A DNA stretch of 64,000 nucleotides from Streptomyces chrestomyceticus JCM 4735 (GCF_003865135.1 NZ_BHZC01000001.1:124001-188000), one strand, 5' to 3'. Positions 1-9,353 are shown, counted from the first letter of the stretch. Program-made: numbers and translations. The notes: generated by a model from the sequence alone, not told the origin.

Positions 1-218
1 CGGCGAACGTGCAGGTCATCATGGACGCGGACTGGAGGCTGCTGGTCGCTGCGGCGCATCCGGTATCCAGCACAACGAGCAGCATCAGGCGTCTGCGCCG
101 CAGCGCCGGCAGCCCTCCCGGATACGACAATGGCCCCGGTGGCCGCGCCGGGAGCACCACCCCGCCACTATGGCCGGACACAGGCGCAGGACCTGCTCAA
201 CACCGTGGAGACAGCTGT

Positions 219-803
219 ATGACGACCACCACCTCGACCACGACGGCCGCGCGCGCCGTGACCGACACGCTTCAGCCCCGCAACGTCCTCGTGGCAGGCA
301 TGTCGGGCATCGGCTGGGCGGCCGCGGGTGACTGGACCGGCCTGCCGTGGGGCCTGCTCGGCGCGCTGTGCGCCGGTCTCGTCCCGGCCGGATACATCGA
401 GTGGCAGCGCAAGCGCGGTACCTGGGGTGACCGGCACGTCGTCGACCGTACGAAGCGCGGCCCCATCTTCCTGGTGATCCTGACGTCCGTCGGGTTCGGG
501 GCGCTCGTCATGGTCCTCGGCCACGCCCCGACCGGCATCCTCGTCGCCATGCTTGCCCTGTGGGCCATGACCGTGGTCCTCCTGGCCGTGAACACGGTCT
601 GGAAGATCTCCGTGGATTCCGCCGTCGCCTCCGCGGTCCCCGCCCTACTCGCCGTCGTGCACTCCCCCTGGTGGCTGCTGGCCTACCTGCTCACCCTCGC
701 AGTGTGCTGGTCCCGGGTCACGCTGGCCTACCACACCATCGCGCAGACCATAGCCGGCGCGTCCTGCGGCGCGATCACCGCCGCCGCGTTCCTCCTGGCC
801 TGA
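219..803 (+). CDS. PAP2-like integral membrane protein with degenerate phosphatase motifs
   Basis: 194 residues. The ATG at 219 follows GGAG at 207-210 with good spacing; the open frame extends upstream but that part reads as non-coding. Several hydrophobic segments are visible (about residues 44-60, 82-100, 104-124, 136-163 and 174-193). Residues 164-176 carry SRx5H followed by Q, which resembles the last PAP2 motif (SRx5Hx3D). KISVDSA near 129-135 sits where the PSGH motif would be. The key His of the middle motif and the last Asp are missing, so it may be a PAP2 fold without activity. The PAP2 assignment comes from motif spacing only. No operon partner is visible. Confidence 0.6.
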   Translation: MTTTTSTTTAARAVTDTLQPRNVLVAGMSGIGWAAAGDWTGLPWGLLGALCAGLVPAGYIEWQRKRGTWGDRHVVDRTKRGPIFLVILTSVGFGALVMVLGHAPTGILVAMLALWAMTVVLLAVNTVWKISVDSAVASAVPALLAVVHSPWWLLAYLLTLAVCWSRVTLAYHTIAQTIAGASCGAITAAAFLLA

Positions 804-920
804 CCCGGCAGGCAGACAACGGCGCCCCGGGCCTCCCGGCCCGGGGCGCCACGGCATTCATACCGTGCTCATGCGGAATGGGACTTCGACTGCCTCCTGG
901 GGCTGTAGGCAGGGGGGCGG

Positions 921-1250
921 CGCCGCGGTCGCCAACCGGGCGGACACAGCACCGGAGTCGGCCTTCGTCCTGCTGCGGCTGGCCGAGGACATCATCCGGC
1001 CCGCCACGGCCGCAGACCGGGAGGCCGACGCGTGCGCGGACCTCTTCGTGCTGGACGAGGCCGGGGGCGTGCCGCTGTCCGCGCTGCGGGACTGAGCACG
1101 GGACTCCCCCACCACGCGGCGCAGGACATCGCCCGCAGCATCTTCCGCTTCACGGCGAACGCCATCCCCGACCCCGACCACCCAGACACCGCCGACACCC
1201 TGGAGGCGATACGCGACGAGCACCTGGTGCTGGCCCACGCCATGCACTCC
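921..1250 (+). pseudogene. Degraded hypothetical protein remnant
   Basis: Two adjacent frames each give protein-like sequence: one ending near 1095 (…LFVLDEAGGVPLSALRD) and another from about 1100 (DIARSIFRFTANAIPDPDHPD…). Together they look like a single gene broken by a frameshift near 1095. No family is recognised and no good start is visible. Neighbouring remnants suggest a decaying stretch. Low confidence. Confidence 0.25.
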
Positions 1251-1398
1251 GCACCCGGTGCGCACCGGCAGCCGACGGCTCACTCACCCAGCGGTCAGAA
1301 GCGGAATGAAGCGGATGCGGCGAGCGATGAGAACCTGAAGGTCTCTCGCACGGGGAAGACTTGGAGTACATGCCGACAGCGGGGAGGGAACACTGTCC

Positions 1399-1656
1399 GT
1401 GGCCGGCAGTTGGGGCTCGGCACTCCAGCGGGCCAGGGTGGCACGGAACATGACGCTGGAGGAGACAGCTGACGCCCTGAACGCGGTCACTGGGGGTGCA
1501 TCGGACGCGAGTCTGGTGAGCGCGTGGGAGTCCGGCCGCCGTCGGACCAACAAACGGAACCGGCCTGCACCCGTTGGGGGCTTTGTGGCTCCGCGCCTGA
1601 TTTCAGCCACCGTAGTGGACGCCCCGGGGAGTCTCAGTCGTCGGCGGCGACGATGA
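1399..1656 (+). pseudogene. Truncated XRE-family HTH regulator
   Basis: From a GTG at 1399 the first ~50 residues match the N-terminal helix-turn-helix of Streptomyces XRE regulators (LQRARVARNMTLEETADAL, then SLVSAWESGRRR and NKRNRPA). After about residue 55 the sequence becomes unrelated and ends in an arginine-rich run, with no effector domain. It overlaps the 3' end of the convergent gene at 1634-2152. Probably a truncated remnant; a stand-alone short HTH protein is less likely because the tail is disordered. Confidence 0.5.
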
Positions 1657-2152
1657 GCGTGATCCGCCCGGCCGAGCGGTCGATGAGCACGAACTCGTGG
1701 AAGCAGTCGTGCACACGTCCCCAGTCATGAACCGCCTCATCACCGAGCTCGCTGAGGTAGAAGATGCCATCGGCTGCGGCCAGGCGGGCGAAGAACTCCC
1801 GCTGCAGATCTGCCTCCAGTTCAGTGGACACTTCCCAGAGCGGGTCCACCCACTCCCGCAGGATTTGCGCGGCCTTCTCCTGGCTGATGGGCTCGTACAG
1901 GTCAGGCGTGATCAACCGCAGCCAATACGGACCGTGCCGGAGTCCCTCCGGCAGCACTCCACCGCCGGCATAGTCGTCCCGGAACTGCTCATGCCCGATC
2001 AGCGCGGTAAGCAGCCCTCTGTCGTCCACGGACTCCACAGAGAAGCGGAGCTGCTTGATGTCGACCCACCGGAACCCGTGCTCCTTCGGATCCGGGAGGT
2101 AGCGTCGAAAGTTGATGAAGGCGCTCTTCTCGTGAGCTAGCCAGTTGTCCAT
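1634..2152 (-). CDS. Hypothetical protein, 172 aa
   Basis: A soluble, acidic and aromatic-rich protein with natural codon use that starts at ATG 2152. It has no signal peptide or membrane segment. The C-terminal half (YLSELGDEAVHDWGRVHDCFHEF… then a hydrophobic VLIDRSAGRITLIVAADD end) looks like a compact alpha/beta fold. No family is recognised. There is no clear Shine-Dalgarno upstream. Its 3' end overlaps the broken XRE remnant on the other strand. Confidence 0.55.
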   Translation of the reverse strand: MDNWLAHEKSAFINFRRYLPDPKEHGFRWVDIKQLRFSVESVDDRGLLTALIGHEQFRDDYAGGGVLPEGLRHGPYWLRLITPDLYEPISQEKAAQILREWVDPLWEVSTELEADLQREFFARLAAADGIFYLSELGDEAVHDWGRVHDCFHEFVLIDRSAGRITLIVAADD

Positions 2153-2209
2153 GGCGGCAGCCTAGGAGGCAGACATGGGGACCCTGTCGACTCACCGGAT
2201 CGCTCAGCC

Positions 2210-2620
2210 ATGATCTGGGCCATGAGAATCATCTCGCCGGCCGCCGCGCTGCCGGGTTACCTTCACCTCGTGTGCTACTACGCCGAGAAGCCCTACAAGC
2301 TGCATTACGCCTGCGTGCCCTGCCGCGTCGCGTTCAAGCGGCATTCCGGCCCCGGCGAGCACCGATGCCCTCGATGCTCGGAACCGATGGTCTGTGCCGG
2401 CCATGACTTCGCGGCGCCGCGGCGCCGGGACATCAAGGCATGGACCGTCGTGGCCGCGGTTCTCAACGTCGGACTGCGTTATGAGGGCCGGGAGCCGTGC
2501 GGCTGCGGCAAGGAACCCACGTTCCGTCCCCGCACCCGAGCTCAGCTACGCGCCCGCCGAATCGCAGCAGCGCGAACGGGGACTCCCCTCCCCGACATGC
2601 TGGAACGCACAGAGCTATAG
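2210..2620 (+). CDS. Small cysteine-rich (zinc-ribbon-like) protein
   Basis: 136 residues with CVPC and CPRC pairs about 20 residues apart in the N-terminal half, and a later CGCGKEPTF motif, which suggests one or two bound zinc ions. The C-terminal end is basic (RPRTRAQLRARRIAAA), so nucleic-acid contact is possible. The start may be ATG 2210 or ATG 2222; neither has a strong ribosome site. It diverges from the gene at 1634-2152. The function is not known; the metal site is inferred from cysteine spacing. Confidence 0.55.
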   Translation: MIWAMRIISPAAALPGYLHLVCYYAEKPYKLHYACVPCRVAFKRHSGPGEHRCPRCSEPMVCAGHDFAAPRRRDIKAWTVVAAVLNVGLRYEGREPCGCGKEPTFRPRTRAQLRARRIAAARTGTPLPDMLERTEL

Positions 2621-2654
2621 GCATCCGACTGATCCGAGAAGGGGCCAGAGCCAA

Positions 2655-2862
2655 GATCAAAGAGTGTCATCAGACTGGTCGTCGAGCCGTTCTGGGCGAT
2701 GGTCGCGTTGATCAATACGTGCCGGTTGGGGGTCTTCGGCCAAGTGACGCGACGCTGGGTGAGCCAGGCCAGCAGGGTCTGGTGGGGCAGTTCGCCGAGC
2801 CGTTGGCCCTGTCCGACGATGGTGATCCGGCGGTTGGACAGGGCGAGGTCATCCAGGTCAGG
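2655..2862 (-). pseudogene. Tyrosine recombinase/integrase fragment
   Basis: About 70 minus-strand residues (LDDLALSNRRITIVGQGQ, then LPHQTLLAWLTQRRVTWPKT and HVLINATIAQ) resemble the pre-catalytic part of Streptomyces site-specific integrases, which share the LDDLxLxNRRxTI…LLxWLxxRRxRWPxTxNPHLLIN pattern. The HxxR and catalytic Tyr regions are missing and the upstream end abuts the 3' end of the SCO6745-like gene. This is a scar of a mobile element. Confidence 0.5.
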
Positions 2863-3748
2863 CGGCGGACTGCGTGTCTCCCATCTCCACGCGGAAGGGG
2901 TACGTCCTGGCTGCGGTGAACGCGTCGTGGATCGGCATGATGAGTGAGGTGAGGCGACGGACGTCGGTGTCGCCGATCGGCGTCCACAGGGCAGCGCAGT
3001 GCTCGTCGGTCTCGGCCTCGATCTGCTCGCGCGCCGCGACGCAGGCCGCGGTAGCGGTGCCGTCGGCGTTGAGCCAGCCGCGTGCGACGAGGCGTGACGT
3101 TGCCGCAGCCACCTCCTCGTCGTTCCACAGCCGGGTGGCACGTGCGATCGCTTCCGGGAAGTGACCTGTCGCGGTTTGCAGAACGTTGCAGTCACACGGC
3201 CCGAGGCCGTTGGCGGCGAGCACGGTGAAGTGCGCGTCGCCGCGCCACTCGCGCAGCACCGTGATCTGCTGCCACAGCGCGACGAGCGGATCGGCCGGGA
3301 GGGGAACCGAGGCGTTGGCGGCAGCCATGGTCTTCCCGGCGTAGTCGGCGCTCGCGACGACCGGGTCGATCAGCGATCGTGCCTCGGCGATCTGACCGGC
3401 GGTAAGGCTTACGCCGACGCGCCGCAACGCACGGTCGACGGCTGCGAAGCGAGCGGCCTGCCACTGCTCCGGCGTCGCTGTGTCCCACACGCCTGCCATG
3501 GCCTGCACCGACCGCGGGCTGAAGTTGTAGAAGGCCGCGAGTGTGACCTGCCACGGGACTGCGCCCATCGGGGCTGACCGGAACGCGAAGTACGCCGGTC
3601 CGTCCTCGGTCACGCCCAGCCTGGCGGCCTCTTCCGGTGTCTCGGGGATGAAGTAGACGAACAGGTGGGTCGCGTTGATGGTGAGGCTGACCTCGCGGAC
3701 GGCGTTCGGGTCCATACCGGCGCGAGCGAAGGTGTTGGCGAGATGCAC
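2858..3748 (-). CDS. SCO6745-like (SalK-type) helical protein
   Basis: 296 residues. The sequence follows the actinobacterial SCO6745 family: FAFRSAPMGAVPWQVTLAAFYNFSPRSVQ near the N-terminus, a central LPADPLVALWQQITVLREWRGDAH segment, and a C-terminal winged-helix-like part (LVARGWLNADGTATAA…EIEAETDEHCAALW). The family has been linked to MarR-like folds, but its biochemical role is unsettled. GTG 3748 has AGGAG about ten bases upstream. It is the last gene of a minus-strand operon, 56 bp after the FAH-family gene. The 3' end touches an integrase fragment and the last few residues may be altered by that junction. Confidence 0.75.
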   Translation of the reverse strand: MHLANTFARAGMDPNAVREVSLTINATHLFVYFIPETPEEAARLGVTEDGPAYFAFRSAPMGAVPWQVTLAAFYNFSPRSVQAMAGVWDTATPEQWQAARFAAVDRALRRVGVSLTAGQIAEARSLIDPVVASADYAGKTMAAANASVPLPADPLVALWQQITVLREWRGDAHFTVLAANGLGPCDCNVLQTATGHFPEAIARATRLWNDEEVAAATSRLVARGWLNADGTATAACVAAREQIEAETDEHCAALWTPIGDTDVRRLTSLIMPIHDAFTAARTYPFRVEMGDTQSAA

Positions 3749-3804
3749 CGCGGTGGTCTCCTGGCAAGTGGAAGGATCAAGATCGTCTTGGTGTATCCGG
3801 TAGG

Positions 3805-4695
3805 TCAGGACCGCTCTGGCGCGGTGATCCGCGCGGAGATCGCGCCGAGTTCCTGCACGTCGATCCGGACCGTGTCTCCCGGTGCCAGGTAGGGGCGGCG
3901 ACCGGACAACTCCTGGATGCAGCCGGTGCCCACGGGGCCGCTGGCGATGATGTCACCGGCTCGCAGCGTGGTGCCGCGCGACGCGTGCGCCAGCATCTCG
4001 CCGAACGACCAGTGAATCTCGTCCCAGCTACCGCCGCCGTAATGCTCGTCGTTGACGTACCCGTCCATGCGCAGCGCATAGCCCTTGCCCGAGCGATAGG
4101 GCTCCAGTTCGTCGGGGGTGACGAGGAACGGGCCGAGGCTGGTCGAGGCGTCCTTGCTCTTGGACGGGCCGTACACGAACCCCATCTCGCTCGCGGATAT
4201 GTCGCGTGCGCTCCAGTCGCAGTAGACCAGGTAGCCGGCGATGTGATTCTCCGCCGTGGCGGCGTCGAGGTTCGAGCAGTCCCCGGCGATCACCGCGGCG
4301 ACCTCGACCTCGTAGTCCCACAACTGAGCCCCTGGAGCGATGGGAACCTCGTCGTGCGGTCCCTTGATCGCCGCCGGGTTGGAGAAGTGGAAGAGCGGAT
4401 ACTCGTACCAGACCGGGCTGACCGTGCCGTCGCCGACGGCTGCCTTACCCGCGTTGCTGACGTGACGTTCGAACGCGGCGAAGCCCCGGACCGCCGGGGG
4501 CACCGGTACCGGCGCCAGCAGGTCGGCCGCGGCCAGCTCGACGGTCTCAGCCGGTTCCCTGGTCGCGGCGGCCTCCAGCCCGCCTTCGGCGCGCAACAGC
4601 TCCAACAGGCCCGTGCCCACGGCGTGGATCTTGTTTTCGTGCACCACGCCGCAGCGCGTGGAACCGCCGGCGGAGCGGTAGTTCACCCACTTCAT
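3805..4695 (-). CDS. Fumarylacetoacetate hydrolase family protein
   Basis: 296 residues. FAH-fold enzymes cleave C-C bonds or isomerise and decarboxylate keto-acids with a bound divalent metal. The metal-binding acidic residues are visible: E129 and E131 in DYEVEVAAVIAG and D160 in CDWSARDIS. A C-terminal GDTVRIDVQELG follows the usual end of the family. Its ATG overlaps the stop of the preceding truncated SDR by 4 bp (4692-4695), so translation is probably coupled. Together with the upstream epoxide hydrolase this suggests a small catabolic pathway for an aromatic or lactone-type compound; the substrate cannot be read from sequence. Confidence 0.88.
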   Translation of the reverse strand: MKWVNYRSAGGSTRCGVVHENKIHAVGTGLLELLRAEGGLEAAATREPAETVELAAADLLAPVPVPPAVRGFAAFERHVSNAGKAAVGDGTVSPVWYEYPLFHFSNPAAIKGPHDEVPIAPGAQLWDYEVEVAAVIAGDCSNLDAATAENHIAGYLVYCDWSARDISASEMGFVYGPSKSKDASTSLGPFLVTPDELEPYRSGKGYALRMDGYVNDEHYGGGSWDEIHWSFGEMLAHASRGTTLRAGDIIASGPVGTGCIQELSGRRPYLAPGDTVRIDVQELGAISARITAPERS

Positions 4696-5114
4696 CGGGC
4701 CAGCACCTCCCGGGTGTAGTCGTGGAGCCCTCGTGCGTCGGCGAGGGAGGATGTCTGAGGGGCCAGGGGGACGGCACTCCCCTCGCGCACGGCGACGGGG
4801 CGGCCCGCGGTGCCGGAGTCCAGGAGCGGCAGGGCCTCCTTGGCGGCGGTCTCCACGGGTTCGCCGGTCGCGCGAGGGCGGCTGACCTGCGCGGTCTCGG
4901 CTTCGTCGTAGTCACCGGCGAAGATCGTGGTGACGGTGCCGGGGAAGTTGTTCTCGTACCGGACGGCGGGGTGGCGGCCGACGAAGTCCACCGCCAGCGC
5001 AGCGTCGAAGGGCATTGCGGTGAGGCGGTGACAGCGTGTTCGCTGCTGAAGGTCGTCCCGACGTGGGGGCCCGGAACGCCCGGCGCCGCCGAAGTTGAGC
5101 ACGACCGTCTTCAT
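4692..5114 (-). pseudogene. N-terminally truncated short-chain dehydrogenase
   Basis: 140 residues. The sequence matches the C-terminal half of NAD(P)-dependent SDRs: TVVLNFGGAGRSG, RYENNFPGTVTTIFAGDYDEAETAQV (normally YVLNHPGvvsTsFAGxYDeaT), then a C-terminal tail ending LHDYTREVLAR. The glycine-rich cofactor motif and the catalytic Tyr-x-x-x-Lys region are missing. ATG 5114 is an internal Met that overlaps the stop of the epoxide hydrolase gene by 4 bp. The piece may still be translated but should not be an active dehydrogenase. This looks like a deletion that fused an SDR gene onto the operon. Confidence 0.65.
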
Positions 5115-6229
5115 GCGGCCACCGTCCGCGCGAACTTGACGATCTCCTCGACGAACAGCTCAGGCTGCTCCAGGGCGGCGAAGTGGCCGCCTGCGGGGAT
5201 GTCGTCGTTGAAGTAGCGCAGGTCGGCATAGGCGCGCTCGGCCCAGATGCGCGGAGTACGCGTCAGTTCGTCCGGGAAGACGCTGACCCCGACGGGAAGG
5301 CCCAGCTCGGTCAGAACGAGCGGCTGCCGGGCGTACTCCCAGTACAGGCGGGCGGAGGAAGCAGCGGTGCCGGTGAACCAGTACAGGGAGACGTGGTCGA
5401 GGATCTCGTCGGGGGTGAGGGCGTCGGGCCGAGCCCAGTCGAGGAACTTCTCGTAGATCCAGGCGGCCTGCCCGGCCGGGGAGTCGGTCAGGGCGTAGCC
5501 GATGGTCTGCGGCCGGGTGCGCTGCATGACGTGGTATCCGGCATGGACGGCGAAGAAGCGGCTGCCCTGTTCGAGTGCGGCCTTCTCCTCTGGGGCCGGG
5601 TCGTCACCGACCGGTGGTGCGGCGAGGAATTCGGGGAAGTTGACGTGGATCGCACGCAGGCCCGCCAGGCGCTGCGCCCCCATGCGGGTCGCGACGACAC
5701 CGCCCCAGTCGCCTCCCTGGGCCAGGTAGGAGCCGTAGCCGAGGCGCCGCATGAGCACGCCGTACGCACGGGCGATCCGGTCCGGATCCCAGCCGGCCGA
5801 GGCGGGTTGGCCGGAGAAGCCGTAGCCGGGCATCGAGGGGACGACGAGGTGGAAGCCGCGCTCGGTGAGCGGCCCGACGGTCTTGAGGAACTCCAGGAAC
5901 GAGCCCGGCCATCCGTGCAGCAGCAACAGGGGGGTGGCGTCGGGGCGGGGTGAGCGTACGTGCATGAAGTGGAGGCCGAGACCGTCGATGGTCGTGCGGA
6001 ACTGGCCCAGTTCGTTGAGCCGCCGCTCCAGAACGCGCCAGGCGTACCCGGTGGCCCAGTACTCCAGCAGCTCCTCAAGGCGCTCCCGCTGCACCCCCTG
6101 GCTGCCGTCCGGCACTGTCTCCCGGCCGGCAAGGCGTACCCGGTGGAGCCGGTCCTTCAGCTCCTCCAGGGCACTGTCCGGAATGCCGATACGAAACGGT
6201 GTCACGCTGTCCGAAGTCATGGTCACCAC
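5111..6229 (-). CDS. Epoxide hydrolase (EHN-type alpha/beta hydrolase)
   Basis: 372 residues. The N-terminal ~110 residues form the EHN cap (FRIGIPDSALEELKDRLHRVRLAG…), followed by the alpha/beta-hydrolase core. HGWPGS carries the oxyanion-hole region, GGDWGG contains the nucleophilic Asp, and PAGGHFAALEQPELF near the C-terminus holds the catalytic His. The length and motif order match juvenile-hormone/microsomal-type epoxide hydrolases, which open epoxides to diols. It is the first gene of a minus-strand operon and diverges from the LysR gene at 6312, with an 82-bp intergenic region that holds a LysR-type box. Confidence 0.9.
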   Translation of the reverse strand: MVTMTSDSVTPFRIGIPDSALEELKDRLHRVRLAGRETVPDGSQGVQRERLEELLEYWATGYAWRVLERRLNELGQFRTTIDGLGLHFMHVRSPRPDATPLLLLHGWPGSFLEFLKTVGPLTERGFHLVVPSMPGYGFSGQPASAGWDPDRIARAYGVLMRRLGYGSYLAQGGDWGGVVATRMGAQRLAGLRAIHVNFPEFLAAPPVGDDPAPEEKAALEQGSRFFAVHAGYHVMQRTRPQTIGYALTDSPAGQAAWIYEKFLDWARPDALTPDEILDHVSLYWFTGTAASSARLYWEYARQPLVLTELGLPVGVSVFPDELTRTPRIWAERAYADLRYFNDDIPAGGHFAALEQPELFVEEIVKFARTVAA

Positions 6230-6278
6230 GGTGCGGCCGCGACGAGCGCGCAGTCCAATGATTGTTCCGTTACAGGTA

Positions 6279-6293
6279 ATACGGACTGCGTAT
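6279..6293. promoter_or_regulatory. LysR-type operator, ATAC-N7-GTAT
   Basis: ATAC (6279-6282), seven bases, then GTAT (6290-6293), centred in the 82-bp divergent region between the epoxide hydrolase and LysR genes. ATAC-N7-GTAT is the known core box of several LysR regulators such as CatM/BenM. Its position suits divergent control of both genes. The assignment is by motif and context. Confidence 0.6.
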
Positions 6294-6311
6294 AAGGCCA
6301 GCTAGAGTGGG

Positions 6312-7241
6312 GTGGTGTCCGAACGCTTCCCCACACCCGTGGACCTCGACCTCCGGCTGGTGCAGTGCTTCACGGTGGTCGCCGAGCACCGGCACTTCGG
6401 CCGTGCCGCCGAGGCGTTGCACACCACCCAGCCGTCGCTGAGCCGGCAGATCCGCCGCCTCGAACAGCAAGTGGGCGTCCGCCTGCTCGACCGCACCACG
6501 CACGGCACCCGGCTCAGCGAGGCCGGCGAGGTTTTCCTGCCACAGGCCCAGGGGCTGCTGCGCACCGCCGTCGAGGCGATGGCCCGCACCCGTGCGGCGG
6601 CCCGGCCCAGCAGCATCACCATCGGCTACAGCAAGGGGCTGGTCATCACTGCGGCCGTACGGGCCCTACGGGACCGCAATCCCGATGCCGAGGTCCACAC
6701 CCGCCTGCTCGCCTGGAACGACTCCCGCGGCGCGCTGCTGGAGCACCGCGTCGACGCGGTGGTGACGCGCCTGCCGTTCCCCACCGACCGGCTGCGCGTC
6801 ACCGTCCTCCATGACGAGCCGCGCGTGCTGGTCGTGTCCCGGGACCACCGTCTGGCCGGCAAGGAGTCGGTCACCCTGGGCGACATCGCCGACGAGCCGA
6901 TCCCCCACGTACGCCAGTCCGACCCGTTGCTGAACGCCTACTGGCGGCTCGATCCCCGCCCCGACGGGCGGCCCGCGCCCGACGGCCCCCTGGCCGAAGC
7001 CCTTGAGGACAAACACGAACTCATCGCCGCCGGACAGGCCGTGGCCGTCGGACCGCCCCTCGACCACGCCACCGGCCTGCACCCCAGTCTCACCACCGTC
7101 CCGTTGCACGGGGTCGAACCGAGCCAGGTCGTACTCGCCACGCGCACCGGCGACCGCAGCCGTCTGGTCACCGCTTTCCGCAGCCTTGCCGAAGCTCTGC
7201 TCACCGGACCCCACCGGACCGGACCGATACACACGACATGA
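6312..7241 (+). CDS. LysR-family transcriptional regulator
   Basis: 309 residues from a GTG at 6312; GTG 6315 is an alternative. The winged HTH is clear at about residues 11-68 (LRLVQCFTVVAEHRHFGRAA…QPSLSRQIRRLEQQVGVRLLDRT), followed by a LysR substrate-binding domain (ITIGYSKGL…VDAVVTRLPF…LVVSRDHRLAG). It diverges from the epoxide hydrolase operon and probably controls it through the ATAC-N7-GTAT box at 6279-6293, with an aromatic or keto-acid effector. The effector is inferred, not shown. Confidence 0.9.
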   Translation: MVSERFPTPVDLDLRLVQCFTVVAEHRHFGRAAEALHTTQPSLSRQIRRLEQQVGVRLLDRTTHGTRLSEAGEVFLPQAQGLLRTAVEAMARTRAAARPSSITIGYSKGLVITAAVRALRDRNPDAEVHTRLLAWNDSRGALLEHRVDAVVTRLPFPTDRLRVTVLHDEPRVLVVSRDHRLAGKESVTLGDIADEPIPHVRQSDPLLNAYWRLDPRPDGRPAPDGPLAEALEDKHELIAAGQAVAVGPPLDHATGLHPSLTTVPLHGVEPSQVVLATRTGDRSRLVTAFRSLAEALLTGPHRTGPIHTT

Positions 7242-7591
7242 TCAGCGGCGGCTCCGCCCGCATACACAAGCGATCATGGCCCGTACCTGGTCTGCCGCCA
7301 CAGCGCCCCGACGAGATCGGCGGTCCCCTCCGGGGGCGTCCTGCGGACTGCTGGACTGGACGACGCCGGGCGGGCGGGCCGCGCTCGGTCAGAGCACAGA
7401 CAGTACGGCGCGGTCAGGGCTGCGCCTCGCGCGTCAGCACCACACCCGGTGTGCAACGCGCTCTCCGTGCGCGATGCCGGCCCCCCGACGGCACCCTGGT
7501 ACAGGGCAAGGCCCGCCGCGAGTACGGCCGGTCGGCGGACAGCGGGCTCGGGGAACATCGGTACAGCGGTCGGTGGTGAAGACGATCACGG
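7242..7591. other. Intergenic stretch, no convincing gene
   Basis: Short overlapping frames here have no start site, RBS or recognisable family. The stretch lies between the LysR gene and a broken resolvase. Confidence 0.5.
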
Positions 7592-8090
7592 TCAGGGCGT
7601 GAGGGCGCTCACCCAATTCCCGTACTCGCGGCGGACCTTGGGCCGGGCCGGGACCGCGGGGACGCCCTGGCCGCCAACGAGCGGCTGGCAGCGGGCGAGG
7701 AGTTGGCGGTGTACGGCGGGGACGGCGCTGACGCGCAGGGTGTGGCCCTGGCCACGCCGTACGGCCACCCCCTGGTCGAGTGCGGCGCGCTCCAGCTCGG
7801 TGGTGCGGAGGTGGTCGGCGATCTTGCCTGGCATATCGAGGGTGGCCGGCTGCTTCGGGGTGGGTGCGTCCTCCTCACTGACGGTGTGGTCGGCAGGAGG
7901 CCGGTGACGGCGGCACGGATCGCGCTACGGACCGCGCTACGGCTGACGCTGTGGTCACGGGTGATATGCGGCAATGGAGCGGCCTTCCAGGTACGCGGTG
8001 CGTACGGCGTCGGTCTTCGCGGCCGCAACGGCGGGGCGGCGCCCGCCCTTTGCGCCCTTGGCCTCGGCGGTCAGTCAGAAACTCCACCGG
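7592..8090 (-). pseudogene. Serine recombinase (resolvase) C-terminal remnant, frameshifted
   Basis: On the minus strand, LTAEAKGAKGGRRPAV then TDAVRTAYLEGRSIAA reads in one frame and continues in another as ITRDHSVSRSAVRSAIRAAV, the classic Hin/resolvase-type HTH tail. A third stretch ending at 7592 (PGKIADHLRTTELERAALDQG… VHRQLLARCQPL) matches the downstream part of Streptomyces recombinases. At least two frameshifts are present and the catalytic Ser domain is missing. Remnant of a mobile element. Confidence 0.6.
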
Positions 8091-8594
8091 CACGAGCGGA
8101 CCATAGCCAGCCCCGGCACCCACGCGGCGGCCCTTCCGGGAGCCCCGGCGGAGCCCCCGGCTGGTGTGCTGGCCGACCATGATCAATCTCAGCGGCAATC
8201 GCTGTACCGATGTTCCCCGAAGCCGGGAGCGACGTGCCCGTGGCACATAAGTGCATCATCTTCCCCCCACGGAAGAAATGCCGCGTTGGTCCCACTGGCC
8301 ACCGGGACCGCGCAAACTGTCATATGGCACTCACAATTTTCGCTCTGTTCCCCCGAACTCGGCTCTCAGGCGGCCCAGTTCCAGCCGACCGTCACACCGT
8401 CTCGTCCAGCGCCTACGTGAAGCGGACATGGGCAACGCAGCGCACAGGCGGCAGCCTGCTCTGCAACGACGGCCGGAAGGAGGCCACGGAAGGCCGTCCT
8501 CCAGAGGACGCCGCCCAGCGTGCGGTCGGCGAACAGCTGCATACCTGACCGCACGGAGTTGACGATCCCGAGTCCGGACGCGAGGAGAGACGGG
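8091..8594. other. Intergenic stretch, no convincing gene
   Basis: About 500 bp between the resolvase remnant and the small membrane protein gene. The open frames present have no RBS or recognisable domain. A locally AT-richer patch at 8250-8360 could hold promoter elements but none matches a consensus well. Confidence 0.4.
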
Positions 8595-8795
8595 TCAGCT
8601 GGACCGTTTCCCTCTTCTGATCTCCCGCGTCCCCAGAACGATCTGCTGCAGCGAGACGAGTGAGATGCCGAGCAGTACCCAAAGAGTCAGTGCAGAGCGG
8701 GCCCAGAGGAGGCTCACCATCGCTGTGACCACGCATATCGCAAGGGCCAGGAAAGCCCATCTGACACGCGTGGCACCGCGCGCAACACCAGGCAT
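8595..8795 (-). CDS. Small two-helix membrane protein
   Basis: 66 residues from ATG 8795, chosen because GGAGG lies five bases upstream; the open frame continues upstream to 8846 but has no RBS there. Two hydrophobic helices (WAFLALAICVVTAMVSLLWA and LTLWVLLGISLVSLQQIVLG) are joined by a short loop, with a basic C-terminus (REIRRGKRSS). It is probably an inner-membrane peptide with a cytoplasmic basic tail. No family is recognised and no operon partner is seen. Confidence 0.6.
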   Translation of the reverse strand: MPGVARGATRVRWAFLALAICVVTAMVSLLWARSALTLWVLLGISLVSLQQIVLGTREIRRGKRSS

Positions 8796-9353
8796 CCGAA
8801 CCTCCGGTGACACTCTCGCCGACAGCTCCGCCGACGCGGCCGCCACGCCCGGACCGGGCCTCCCGCCAGGGTGCCTGACACCGCTACAGCGGTAACAGCC
8901 CCTGTAGCGGCCAAAACGCCAGCAAGGTCGAACAGGCCGCTCTTGTCGATGCCGTTGACGGGACAGCCACCAGTGTCGAGATAGGGATCTTCTTGGCCGC
9001 CGGGGAGGGCAATGCAGTCGACACCGGACCGTAGGTGCGTCCGAGGCGGTTGGGGCATCGGCGGGGCCCGGGTAACGGAACGGGCGGACAGCGGAATCGC
9101 CGCCCGCCCATTACCGCTTCGCTGCGCCTCAGCGCCGCCTGCGTTGCATGAGAACCGCACAGAGCCCTCCACAGATGGCGCCCACGATGCCAGGCACTAT
9201 GCGTATCGTCAGCGTCTCGGCACCCTTTCACTTTCAGTCGGGCCAGCAGATGCGGCCACTCGGGTCCTGCGCGGTGAGGCGCTCTTCAGCATGAGGTTCA
9301 GCTTTGGGTCCCGGACGGAAATCGCTGCCGTAGGGTCCTGGCAGACTGCCGCC
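8796..9353. other. Intergenic stretch, no convincing gene
   Basis: Overlapping frames on both strands lack starts and family signatures. It lies between the small membrane gene and a broken DUF4240 gene. Confidence 0.4.
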
